Below are positions 1 through 6,813 of a stretch of 32,386 bases of DNA, piece after piece. The stretch comes from Nodosilinea sp. LEGE 07298 (GTDB lineage: Bacteria > Cyanobacteriota > Cyanobacteriia > Phormidesmidales > Phormidesmidaceae). Numbering within the stretch: the stretch's first letter is position 1; every line of letters starts with the position of its first letter. Made by a program: the position numbers and the translations under genes. The stretch covers positions 1 to 32,386 of the forward strand of contig NZ_JADEXE010000043.1 in assembly GCF_015207265.1 (NCBI RefSeq), given 5' to 3'. Under the pieces are notes generated by a model that was given only the letters and a program-made list of their open reading frames with translations, was not told where the DNA came from and ran no database searches.

Positions 1-147
1 TCAACAAATTGCTCGAATAGCGCGTTTATCATGGGACGCTAACTCATTGACTCTAAGCGGCCAGGGGTAACGTCTTTAGCTTATCCAATTGACCGCACTA
101 GTACGAATGATCACCTTAACAGGGGTAGGTTTAAGGTCTGTGCCTCG

Positions 148-189
148 CCTTGAACCTTAAACCTTGCACCCTGTACCTTCTACCTAAAC
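148..189. repeat. Heptameric short tandem repeat (STRR-like)
   Basis: Six consecutive 7-nt units follow the pattern CCTTNNA: CCTTGAA, CCTTAAA, CCTTGCA, CCCTGTA, CCTTCTA, CCTAAAC. Degenerate heptamer tracts of this kind are a known intergenic repeat class in cyanobacteria. It lies just downstream of the 3' end of the minus-strand gene at 195-650. The rest of positions 1-194 shows nothing I can name. Confidence 0.7.
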
Positions 190-194
190 CCCAT

Positions 195-650
195 CTACAG
201 CACTTCGTGGGTGTACTTGTGCTGCTTGACGTTGTCGTTTTTAGAAATTTTGCGCTGGTTGTTGAGCACCCGTTTTTTCTCGGTGGTGTAGTTGAGCTCG
301 CGGTGGATGGTGCCTACGGGTACCAGATTCACCGCCTCGGGCCGAGATTGGTAGGTGCGGGCGGCGGCTAAAATACGCTCTTCGTAGTCGGCGCAGGGCT
401 GGGCCGGAGCAGCGGAAATGTCGCCTAGATCCATCGCTAGGGCCTGGGCCATGGTGGTGCCGCAGATGGCGCTGTAGGAGGTGGGCACGCCCTGTAGCAC
501 CGATTGCAGGTAGGACGATGGAATTGGCTCTAGAATTTGCAGCTCGACCACGTCTCCCTCCTGGCGCAGGTAGCAGGTGGCACGTCCGATCACCACGTAG
601 CTATCGGCGGGCAGAGTGTCGGCGGGGGTTTGAGGTGCGGTTTGAACCAT
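195..650 (-). CDS. Conserved cyanobacterial hypothetical protein
   Basis: This 151-residue soluble protein has no signal peptide or membrane segment and matches no enzyme motif I recognise. The N-terminal half has an alternating pattern (residues 17-45) that could form a small beta-rich fold. The C-terminal third is very basic and polar, with a KKRVLNNQRK stretch and a tail ending KQHKYTHEVL, which could bind nucleic acid, although that is inference. Codon use and GC match the neighbours. It is probably monocistronic: the photolyase gene upstream on the same strand ends 165 nt away. I read it as a real gene because the frame is long and its composition is gene-like, but its function is unknown. 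Confidence 0.75.
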   Translation of the reverse strand: MVQTAPQTPADTLPADSYVVIGRATCYLRQEGDVVELQILEPIPSSYLQSVLQGVPTSYSAICGTTMAQALAMDLGDISAAPAQPCADYEERILAAARTYQSRPEAVNLVPVGTIHRELNYTTEKKRVLNNQRKISKNDNVKQHKYTHEVL

Positions 651-815
651 GAAGTTTTACCAAAAGTTTCGACAGAGAAGACGATGGTCAGAGATTGGTC
701 CTTGCAGGGCCATCCGAACAGCGGAAAACCTATCCACTGCACGGATCTGCATTCTAGCCCTGGAGGAAAAGGGGACGCGATCGCGCCCTTGAACTGTCAC
801 AAAACACAACTTCTG

Positions 816-2315
816 CTACTGGTGTGCCTGGTGCCACTCCTGGGCCTGCTGCTGAATGGCGTCTAGTTCTTCTGGCTTCATCCGGTCTAGGTTCTTGAGA
901 ATAAAGCTCATGCGGCCCTGGGTTTGTAGTTTGTCGCGGTGGCGGTGCAAAAAGTCCCAGTAGAAAAAGTTAAACGGGCAGGCGTCTTCCCCCGTGCGCG
1001 CTTTAGGGTTGTAGCGGCAGCCTTTGCAGTAGTCGCTCATCTTGTTCACGTAGTTGGCCGACGAGGCGTAGGGCTTAGAGGCCAGCAGCCCGCCATCGGC
1101 AAACAGGCCCATGCCAATCACGTTGGTCTGCATTACCCAGTCGTAGGCGTCGATAAATGCGGCGTGAAACCAGTCTTTTACCTGCTGGGGTTTGAACCCG
1201 GCAATTAGCGAAAAGTTGCTGAGAATCATCAGCCGCTGAATGTGGTGGGCGTAGCCGGTGCGCTTGGTTTGGTCGATCGCCTGGTGCAGGCAGTTCATCT
1301 CCACCTCGCCAGTCCAGAAAAACTCGGGCAGCGGCTGCTGGTGGTCAAACCAGTTGCGATCGCTGTAGTCGGCCTCAAAGTGGCTGTAGAGGCCGCGCAT
1401 GTACTCGCGCCAGCCCATCACTTGGCGAATGAAGCCTTCCACGCTGTTGAGGGGCAGGTCGTGTTCTGCAAACGCTTCCTCCACCCGCTCGATCACCTCC
1501 AGTGGGTGCAACAGGCCTAGGTTCAGGTAGGGCGACAGCAGCGCGTGCCACATGGTTTCTTCACCGGTGACCATAGCGTCTTGGTAGGGGCCAAAGGTCT
1601 CTAGCCGCTCTGCAATGAACACCTCCAGCACCTCCAGCGCCTGGTCGCGGGTGACGGCCCAGTTGAAGGGAGTCGTGTTGCCAAAGGTCGGAATTTTCAA
1701 CCCCTCAACCTTGTCGATCACAGATTGTGTGGTGGCGTCGGGCTCAAACCAGTGGGGAGCCGGGGTGCTGAGCTTGCCTTTGGGCGGCTTGCGGTTGTCT
1801 TTGTCAAAGTTCCACTGACCGCCGACGGGCTGGTCGGCCTCCATCAGCACGTCGAAGCGCTTGCGGCCCTCTCGGTAAAAGCTCTCCATGAGCAGGCTCT
1901 TGCGCTGGTTGGCCCAAGTGTTGAAGTCGTCGGTTTTCCAGAGAAAGAGGTTGTTGTCGAGCCGGGTGAGCTGGCAGGGTAAATCTAAATCGTCTAGCCA
2001 GGCGGTAAACGGATGATCGACCGGGTCCATGAGCCGTAGTTCGGTAATGCCCTCGGCCTTGATCCAGTTGCGCAGGGCGGTTTCGGTGTCAGCGGCGATC
2101 GCATAGGTGACGGGCCATCCGGCCTCTTCAAGCCCATCTGCAAAGTGGCGCATGGCCGACCACACCAGCACCAGCTTTTGCCGGTGGTAGTGGCGCTCCT
2201 GGGCGAAGGTTAGCGACTCTACCAAAAGAACCGGGACATCTTTGCTTTCGCAGCTGGCCAGGGCCGCCTGGTTTTGCCACAGCTGGTTGCCGAGTACCCA
2301 AACCCCAATGGTCAT
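816..2315 (-). CDS. FeS-containing photolyase/cryptochrome (FeS-BCP, PhrB/CryB-like)
   Basis: This is a 499-residue flavoprotein of the prokaryotic FeS-BCP branch, whose characterised members repair (6-4) photoproducts in DNA using light. The N-terminal part is the antenna-binding Rossmann-like domain and the C-terminal two thirds is the helical FAD domain. Four cysteines at 342, 430, 433 and 446 have the same spacing (88, 3, 13) as the [4Fe-4S] ligands of Agrobacterium PhrB. The adjacent histidines 357 and 358 in GYAHHIQRLM match the His-His pair of (6-4) enzymes. Length is normal for the family (about 500). The start at 2315 is the first Met of the conserved beginning MTIGVWVLGNQL. The 200-nt gap to the plus-strand gene at 2516 should hold its promoter. 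The exact substrate (6-4 repair or signalling) is not settled by sequence. Confidence 0.93.
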   Translation of the reverse strand: MTIGVWVLGNQLWQNQAALASCESKDVPVLLVESLTFAQERHYHRQKLVLVWSAMRHFADGLEEAGWPVTYAIAADTETALRNWIKAEGITELRLMDPVDHPFTAWLDDLDLPCQLTRLDNNLFLWKTDDFNTWANQRKSLLMESFYREGRKRFDVLMEADQPVGGQWNFDKDNRKPPKGKLSTPAPHWFEPDATTQSVIDKVEGLKIPTFGNTTPFNWAVTRDQALEVLEVFIAERLETFGPYQDAMVTGEETMWHALLSPYLNLGLLHPLEVIERVEEAFAEHDLPLNSVEGFIRQVMGWREYMRGLYSHFEADYSDRNWFDHQQPLPEFFWTGEVEMNCLHQAIDQTKRTGYAHHIQRLMILSNFSLIAGFKPQQVKDWFHAAFIDAYDWVMQTNVIGMGLFADGGLLASKPYASSANYVNKMSDYCKGCRYNPKARTGEDACPFNFFYWDFLHRHRDKLQTQGRMSFILKNLDRMKPEELDAIQQQAQEWHQAHQ

Positions 2316-2515
2316 TGCCCTTTCCCCTAAGCTGTCTGCTTGTCTACGGTCTGTTTTATTGTCGCGTAGGTGAGCGCCGAGGGAATGGGCAGATCGGTTA
2401 CAAAGACCGCTAAGGCGCTGATGACAGTCCTGGGCTAGGGCAGTAGAGCGCGCAACTGGGGTAGATACTGTGGGAAAATTTTACTTACTGCCACGGCTAA
2501 CTCAGCCTTTGACCC

Positions 2516-3163
2516 ATGACTCGCGATTTGCGCAGCAATCGGGAACCGATTTGGAACGGGTATTCGCCCCAAAATAGCGTCCCTGCTTACCCGCAGCCCC
2601 ATGCCTATTGGCAGCAGGCTCCGGCCTCAGAGGTTGATCCAGTGCTGCGGGCGACGCAGTATTTAAGCCTGCTGCGAGATTTGGCCGTACAGCCTAGCTG
2701 GGTTAGCCTTGACCATATTGCCGATCCGCCGGGGGCCGCTCTGATCTGGATTGGGCTCCACATTCACGAGGTCAATCAGCCGCTCAACGCTATTTTGAGC
2801 GATCTTTTGGCCTGTTTTGAGGTGAGCCAACGGCCTAGAGTTCAGCTTTTTGCGGCTCCTATTGCCACTCGGGCGGGGGTCGATGGGTTTTGCAGCGATC
2901 GCAGCGTTCCGACCACCCTGATGGTCGACCCTAGCCGCATTGTGCCCGCCGACTGGCCAGGGCTGGTGGCCCACGAGCTGGCTCATAGCGTAGCGGGGGC
3001 TAGCGGGCACGGGGTTGAGTTTGAGCGCGCGATCGCTCACCTGTGCCTGGCTCAAGACCTGCCAGTGCCCGCGCCTACTATAGATGCCAATGCCCTGAGC
3101 CACTGGCCCCCCTGCCGCCGCCACCCTCAGCCAGAGACGTTTTGGCTAGGGCAAACAGTCTAG
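2516..3163 (+). CDS. Putative SprT-like zinc metallopeptidase
   Basis: This 215-residue protein has a clear zinc-peptidase motif, HELAHSVAGASGHGVEFE, with H153, E154, H157 and a probable third ligand H165. The HExxH plus downstream HGxxF layout resembles SprT-like and other minimal zincin domains. Zinc binding is therefore likely, while proteolysis is inferred from the fold class. Residues 1-40 are proline- and glutamine-rich and probably disordered. Residues 41-100 look helical, and there is no signal peptide or membrane span, so it is expected to be cytoplasmic. It starts at ATG 2516, divergent from the photolyase gene. The C-terminus is short after the motif, so the domain is near-minimal. 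I do not recognise a named orthologue. Confidence 0.7.
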   Translation: MTRDLRSNREPIWNGYSPQNSVPAYPQPHAYWQQAPASEVDPVLRATQYLSLLRDLAVQPSWVSLDHIADPPGAALIWIGLHIHEVNQPLNAILSDLLACFEVSQRPRVQLFAAPIATRAGVDGFCSDRSVPTTLMVDPSRIVPADWPGLVAHELAHSVAGASGHGVEFERAIAHLCLAQDLPVPAPTIDANALSHWPPCRRHPQPETFWLGQTV

Positions 3164-3196
3164 TACTCTGCGGGGCAAGTTTAGATACTATTCGCC

Positions 3197-3229
3197 GGGA
3201 GCTAGGGAGCAGGGGGGCTAGGGAGCCAA
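3197..3229. repeat. G-rich heptamer-like tract
   Basis: A degenerate repeat built from GCTAGGG/GGGAGC words lies 34 nt after the stop of the metallopeptidase gene. A similar tract follows dnaE at 31943-31971. These resemble the short tandem repeats scattered through cyanobacterial intergenic DNA. Confidence 0.5.
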
Positions 3230-3312
3230 GTAATTTGGAATGGTGGGCATATTTAAGCCGTCGAGTACTAGCCATTGCGATCGGGATACTCATCATTGAG
3301 TCGGTATCGAGA

Positions 3313-3416
3313 TATAGCCATAGTCACGTTGGTTAGGACATCCAGAAACCCTATGAACGTTCAAACGTTTGAACGTTCATAGGAGACCTGTCTTAACCAG
3401 ACTGGCCACAGCTATA
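3313..3416 (+). mobile_element. MITE-like element, copy 1 (104 bp)
   Basis: The element begins TATAGCCATAGTCACG and ends GGCCACAGCTATA, and the two ends form an imperfect terminal inverted repeat of about 29 nt. Its centre (3350-3383) is a perfect 34-nt palindrome containing three AACGTT words at 8-nt spacing. Two further copies lie at 8063-8165 and 12172-12275 in the same orientation. There is no coding capacity. TA at both borders suggests a TA-targeting transposase, as in the IS630/Tc1-mariner group, but that is inference. It occupies part of the 363-nt gap between the metallopeptidase and pentapeptide genes; apart from the G-rich tract I see nothing else there. Confidence 0.8.
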
Positions 3417-3526
3417 GATGCCCGACCACTGCGCAAATCGAAGCCATAACCGACCCGGTTTGGCTGCTCGGCTTCCCCATTGAGTGGGAGAATAGCCAAG
3501 ACCCGCTTACAGGATTTTTGCAGACT

Positions 3527-4081
3527 ATGAAACGCCTACTGGCCATGCTGGCACTCGCCCTGATGTTTTGGGGTTTCGGCTTTGCCGCTGCCGAAGCCGC
3601 CATTCCCGACGATGTGCAAAAGCTGCTCGACACCAAAAAGTGCCAGGTGTGCATTCTCAACGACGCTGACCTTAGCAACACCGACCTAAACGGAGCCAAC
3701 CTCAAGATTGCTGTGCTCACCGGGGCCAACCTGGTGGGTGCCGACCTGGGCAACGCCAACCTCATGCTCACCGAGATGGAAGGGGTTAACCTGAGTGGAG
3801 CTAGCCTGGCTGGCGCTCAGATGAATGGAGCTAACCTACCCGGTGCCAACCTCTCTGGGGCTGACCTAACCAATGTCGAGATGACCCAGGCCAACCTATC
3901 TGACGCCAATCTTTCTGATGCCGACCTTAGCGGTGCGGTAATGCTGAGCGTTACCCTGGGCACCGCCAATCTAAAAGGAGCCAACCTGAAAGGCGCTAAC
4001 CTACGCGGCGTTAACCGCAGCATGGTGCTGTTTTGTAACACTACTATGCCCGACGGCAGCATCGAGAATCGCGATTGCTAA
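3527..4081 (+). CDS. Secreted pentapeptide-repeat protein
   Basis: From ATG 3527 the protein has 184 residues. It begins with a signal peptide (MKRLLAMLALALMFWGFGF, cleavage probably after the AEA of AAAEAA), so it is exported to the thylakoid lumen or periplasm. From about residue 45 it consists of A(D/N)LxxA pentapeptide repeats, expected to form a right-handed quadrilateral beta-helix. A Cys-x-x-Cys precedes the repeats, and two cysteines near the C-terminus (FCNTTMPDGSIENRDC) cap the helix. This layout is typical of cyanobacterial lumenal pentapeptide proteins whose role is not established. An in-frame TTG at 3518 is possible, but ATG gives a cleaner signal peptide. Its stop overlaps the convergent cobH stop by 4 nt. 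Confidence 0.88.
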   Translation: MKRLLAMLALALMFWGFGFAAAEAAIPDDVQKLLDTKKCQVCILNDADLSNTDLNGANLKIAVLTGANLVGADLGNANLMLTEMEGVNLSGASLAGAQMNGANLPGANLSGADLTNVEMTQANLSDANLSDADLSGAVMLSVTLGTANLKGANLKGANLRGVNRSMVLFCNTTMPDGSIENRDC

Positions 4082-4698
4082 GCATTCTCTTTGCCGTAGG
4101 CCTGCCAAGCCAGATCTACTAGCCCGTTGACAATGGCGGCAGCCACCACGGCGCTGCCTTTGCGGCCGTTGATCCGCACGTGGGGCACCATGGTGTCTTG
4201 CAGACGGTCTTTGACGACGGCGGTATCGATAAACCCGGCGGGGGTGGCCACCACCAGGGCAGGGCGCACCTTTTCTGAATCGATTAGATCGACCAGGGCC
4301 GCCAGCGCAGCCTCAGAGGCACCGACCACAAAAATGCCCTCGGGGTAGCGCTGGGCCAGGGTTTCTATACCCCAAGATGCCTGGCTTTTGCCCTTTTGGG
4401 GGCGAGTCAGGGCATCCATGCTGCAGTACACCGGGTTGGCAAACGTATTTTGAATGCTAGGGGTAATGCCCACCTGCACCATCGGTACATCCACAATGAT
4501 AGTGGTACGGGCCGCTAGGGCTGCTGCCCCCGACTGCAACGCCTGTTCAGAAAAGTGAATGTGGTCTTTGAAGTCAAAGTCTGCGGTGGCGTAAATCACC
4601 CGCCGCACGATTTCGTACTCCGAGGGCGAGAAGCTGTGGTCGCCAATTTCGGAGTCGATGACTCGCAGGCTGTGGGCATCGGTCACATGCCATTCCAT
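4078..4698 (-). CDS. cobH: Precorrin-8X methylmutase (CobH/CbiC)
   Basis: This 206-residue enzyme of corrin biosynthesis moves the C-11 methyl group of (cobalt-)precorrin-8 to C-12, giving hydrogenobyrinate or cobyrinate. Family hallmarks are the early SFSPSEYEIVRRVIYATADF segment, the VDVPMVQVGI strand, VVGASEAALAAL, and the glycine-rich C-terminal NGRKGSAVVAAAIVNGL. Length is normal (about 205-215). At the position where CobH enzymes usually carry the catalytic histidine (RxIHA), this sequence has Tyr36 (VIYATAD). It is not next to other cobalamin genes. It converges on the pentapeptide gene with a 4-nt overlap at the stops. The family call is firm. The stage (aerobic or anaerobic route) is not decided by this sequence. 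Confidence 0.92.
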   Translation of the reverse strand: MEWHVTDAHSLRVIDSEIGDHSFSPSEYEIVRRVIYATADFDFKDHIHFSEQALQSGAAALAARTTIIVDVPMVQVGITPSIQNTFANPVYCSMDALTRPQKGKSQASWGIETLAQRYPEGIFVVGASEAALAALVDLIDSEKVRPALVVATPAGFIDTAVVKDRLQDTMVPHVRINGRKGSAVVAAAIVNGLVDLAWQAYGKENA

Positions 4699-4800
4699 AA
4701 AAGCTGGGGAAGTGGGGTCAGATTGCTGGGCTAAGTGTAGCCAGGTCTGGGTGGCAACGCAATGGGTAGAGGCAGGAAGCCGCTTCGTGTCTCTATCCCC

Positions 4801-5859
4801 TCATCCCCTTGTGAGAATAGTTCGGATCGCTTCGACTAACTGCTCTACCTGGGGGCGCTGAATCCAGTAGTGGGTGACGGCACGTAGGGTGCGATCGCCG
4901 TAACCGCCCGTATACAAACCATAGTCGGCGCGCAGGGTTTTGATCAGGTGCTCAGGGGAGATGTCTATGTCCTGGGCCAAATTGAAAAACACCATGTTGG
5001 TCTCAACCACGGCTGGGTCGATCTCTAGGCCGGGAATGTTGGCCAACCCCTGGGCTAGGGCCTGGGCGTTGTCGTGGTCAGTCTGAAGGCGCTGGGTCAT
5101 GGTTTTGAGGGCCAAAATGCCTGCCGCCGCCAGCACGCCCGCCTGGCGCATGCCGCCGCCGAGCAGCTTGCGGTGGCGGCGAGCCTGGTGAATAAAGGCC
5201 TCGCTGCCCACCAGCACCGACCCCACCGGGGCGCACAGCCCTTTGCTGAGGCACACGCTCACCGAGTCAACATGGCTGGTAATGGCGGTGGGGTCTACCC
5301 CGAGGGCGGTGGTGGCGTTGAACAGTCGCGCCCCATCGAGATGCACACTGAGGTTGTGCGACTGGGCCAGGGTGCTGATAGATTCGAAATACTCGGGTGC
5401 GATCGCCGCGCCGTTGTTGCCTCCCGAGCTGTTCTCTAGCAAAATTAGGCGGCTGTGGGGCAGGTGGGGGTTGTCAACCCGAATAGCGGCTGCGATCGCC
5501 TCTAGCGCCATGCGGCCTCGGCTGTCGGTGGGCAGCGGACGAGTCGTGATGCCGCCCAGCACGGCGATACCCCCGGCTTCCCAGCAGAAGGTGTGGGCAT
5601 CTTCGCCCAAAATGGCTTCGTCGCCGCGCTGGGCGTGGGTGAGGGCGGCGATCAGGTTGCCCTGGGTACCGCTGGTGACAAATAGCCCCGCCTCTTTACC
5701 CAATAGGTTAGCAGCCAGGGTTTCTAGCTCGTTGACGGTGGGGTCTTCGCCGTAGACATCATCGCCCAGTTCGGCGGCAGCCATGGCCTCGTGCATAGCG
5801 GGGGTGGGCCAGGTGACAGTGTCGGAGCGAAAGTCAGCGGAGGGATGAATAGTCGCCAT
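4801..5859 (-). CDS. ltaE: Low-specificity L-threonine aldolase
   Basis: This 352-residue PLP enzyme of fold type I cleaves L-threonine and L-allo-threonine to glycine and acetaldehyde. It opens with the family signature FRSDTVTWPTPAM...GDDVYGEDPTVNELE. It then shows the SGTQGN phosphate-binding segment (63-68), H89 stacked on the cofactor (GEDAHTFCWEAGG), HLDGAR with the PLP-N1 aspartate (173-178), and the Schiff-base lysine K206 in VCLSKGL. The usual LENTHN segment reads LENSSGGNNG here, so the second active-site histidine of E. coli LtaE is missing. The start at 5859 gives the standard N-terminus. It lies 157 nt downstream of the tetR gene on the same strand and could be read from the same transcript, though no link in function is evident. 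Confidence 0.92.
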   Translation of the reverse strand: MATIHPSADFRSDTVTWPTPAMHEAMAAAELGDDVYGEDPTVNELETLAANLLGKEAGLFVTSGTQGNLIAALTHAQRGDEAILGEDAHTFCWEAGGIAVLGGITTRPLPTDSRGRMALEAIAAAIRVDNPHLPHSRLILLENSSGGNNGAAIAPEYFESISTLAQSHNLSVHLDGARLFNATTALGVDPTAITSHVDSVSVCLSKGLCAPVGSVLVGSEAFIHQARRHRKLLGGGMRQAGVLAAAGILALKTMTQRLQTDHDNAQALAQGLANIPGLEIDPAVVETNMVFFNLAQDIDISPEHLIKTLRADYGLYTGGYGDRTLRAVTHYWIQRPQVEQLVEAIRTILTRG

Positions 5860-6016
5860 AGGGAGGGAAGAGCTTGAGGGTGGAGTGGGGCTGGGCTGGA
5901 GGATGCAACTCGATAACCGGATAGCAAGCGTTTAGAACAATTCTGGCAGCAAAAATACCGAATGATGCTGTACCCCCTCAGGAGCGGCGGCCCTGCGCCC
6001 ATCCATAGGGGATTGT

Positions 6017-6697
6017 TTACTCGTCAGAAACATCCTTGGCCGCCATCATCATTTGGATTAAACCATCAATCATGCGCTCTTGTTCTAGGGGAAGAATATC
6101 GCTGCCGTGTAAGACATTTTGAATGATCAGATAGTGCACTAAGGAACCGGCAAAAATCCGGGCAGAGACTACAGGATCAGGCAAATTGAGCTGAGGTTGA
6201 GACGTAAAGTAGAGGGCGAGCTTTTCAAGCAACGGCTTTTGAACGGTGCGGATAAAGGTTTTAGCCAATTCTGGAAATTGCTCAGACTCGCCAATCATTA
6301 ATCGCATCAAAGTTAAGAGCGATTGGTTGTTAGAAAACTCCGTTAGCACTGAAGTAGCCATGTGACGCAGGACCTGATCGGGTGGCGTTTGCAGGTCAAA
6401 ATCAGCATGCAAATTGAAAATGATCTGATTGGTGTTTTGCGTGAGCCACTGGATCAACGCGACAAACAGCCCTTCTTTGTCGTGAAAGTAGGTGTAGAGA
6501 GTCGACTTAGAAACCCCGGCTACGGCAGCAATCCGGTCCATGCTAGCGGCGGTATAGCCATAGGTTGTAAATACCTCCAGGGCACCCGTCAAGATTGCCC
6601 CGGCCTTATTGGTTGGATCGCCAATGAACGGGCTGAAGAGCCTGGGCTGATCTGAAGCATTCACGCTGGGGAACTCCGCAAAGTTTGTCTGCAGCAT
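6017..6697 (-). CDS. TetR/AcrR-family transcriptional repressor
   Basis: This 226-residue protein has a TetR-type DNA-binding domain near residues 29-76: GALEVFTTYGYTAASMDRIA, then the recognition helix region VSKSTLYTYFHDKEGLF. A C-terminal helical ligand and dimer domain follows. It is divergent from the devB-devC-devA exporter genes. Two 15-nt odd palindromes, ACTAAACCGTTTAGT and ACTGAACGGTTTAGT, lie in the 116-nt intergenic region. By the usual TetR logic it represses the exporter and probably itself, and releases on binding a small molecule, perhaps a transported compound. That regulatory model is inference from arrangement. The ligand is unknown. Confidence 0.93.
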   Translation of the reverse strand: MLQTNFAEFPSVNASDQPRLFSPFIGDPTNKAGAILTGALEVFTTYGYTAASMDRIAAVAGVSKSTLYTYFHDKEGLFVALIQWLTQNTNQIIFNLHADFDLQTPPDQVLRHMATSVLTEFSNNQSLLTLMRLMIGESEQFPELAKTFIRTVQKPLLEKLALYFTSQPQLNLPDPVVSARIFAGSLVHYLIIQNVLHGSDILPLEQERMIDGLIQMMMAAKDVSDE

Positions 6698-6734
6698 AAC
6701 AAGGCTACCAAGCTCTGGCGTATCGCTAGGCTTT

Positions 6735-6771
6735 ACTAAACCGTTTAGTTGACAATACTGAACGGTTTAGT
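6735..6771. promoter_or_regulatory. Two tandem TetR-type operators
   Basis: Position 6735-6749 is a perfect odd palindrome, ACTAAACCGTTTAGT. Position 6757-6771, ACTGAACGGTTTAGT, is the same site with one mismatch. Centres are 22 nt apart, about two helical turns, which would place two dimers on the same face. The second site fills the spacer between the devB -35 and -10 boxes, so occupancy would block RNA polymerase. They lie between the divergent tetR and devB genes. Confidence 0.85.
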
Positions 6772-6776
6772 ATGAT
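6749..6776 (+). promoter_or_regulatory. Sigma-70-type promoter of devB
   Basis: TTGACA (6749-6754) and TATGAT (6771-6776) are separated by 16 nt, a near-consensus vegetative promoter. Transcription would start near 6783. An upstream in-frame ATG at 6772 lies inside the -10 box and so cannot be used from this promoter; the next ATG at 6814 has a strong ribosome site. Confidence 0.8.
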
Positions 6777-6813
6777 TGCTGATAGAGCTTTTCGTTTTGT
6801 TGGGAGGGAGCTA

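Noticed and set aside
150-371. 73-codon plus frame at the left edge
   Set aside because: It begins in the heptamer repeat and lies opposite the better-supported minus-strand gene at 195-650.
3043-3336. 97-codon plus frame ending in a hydrophobic stretch
   Set aside because: It overlaps the metallopeptidase gene and a repeat tract and runs into MITE copy 1; no ribosome site and no family.
3412-3771. Arg/Leu/Ser-rich minus-strand frame opposite the pentapeptide gene (and 3817-4062)
   Set aside because: These mirror the A(D/N)LxxA repeat codons on the other strand. The composition is typical of an antisense shadow.
5724-6002. 92-codon minus frame between tetR and ltaE
   Set aside because: It overlaps the N-terminal coding part of ltaE in another frame and has shadow-like Pro/Leu-rich composition.
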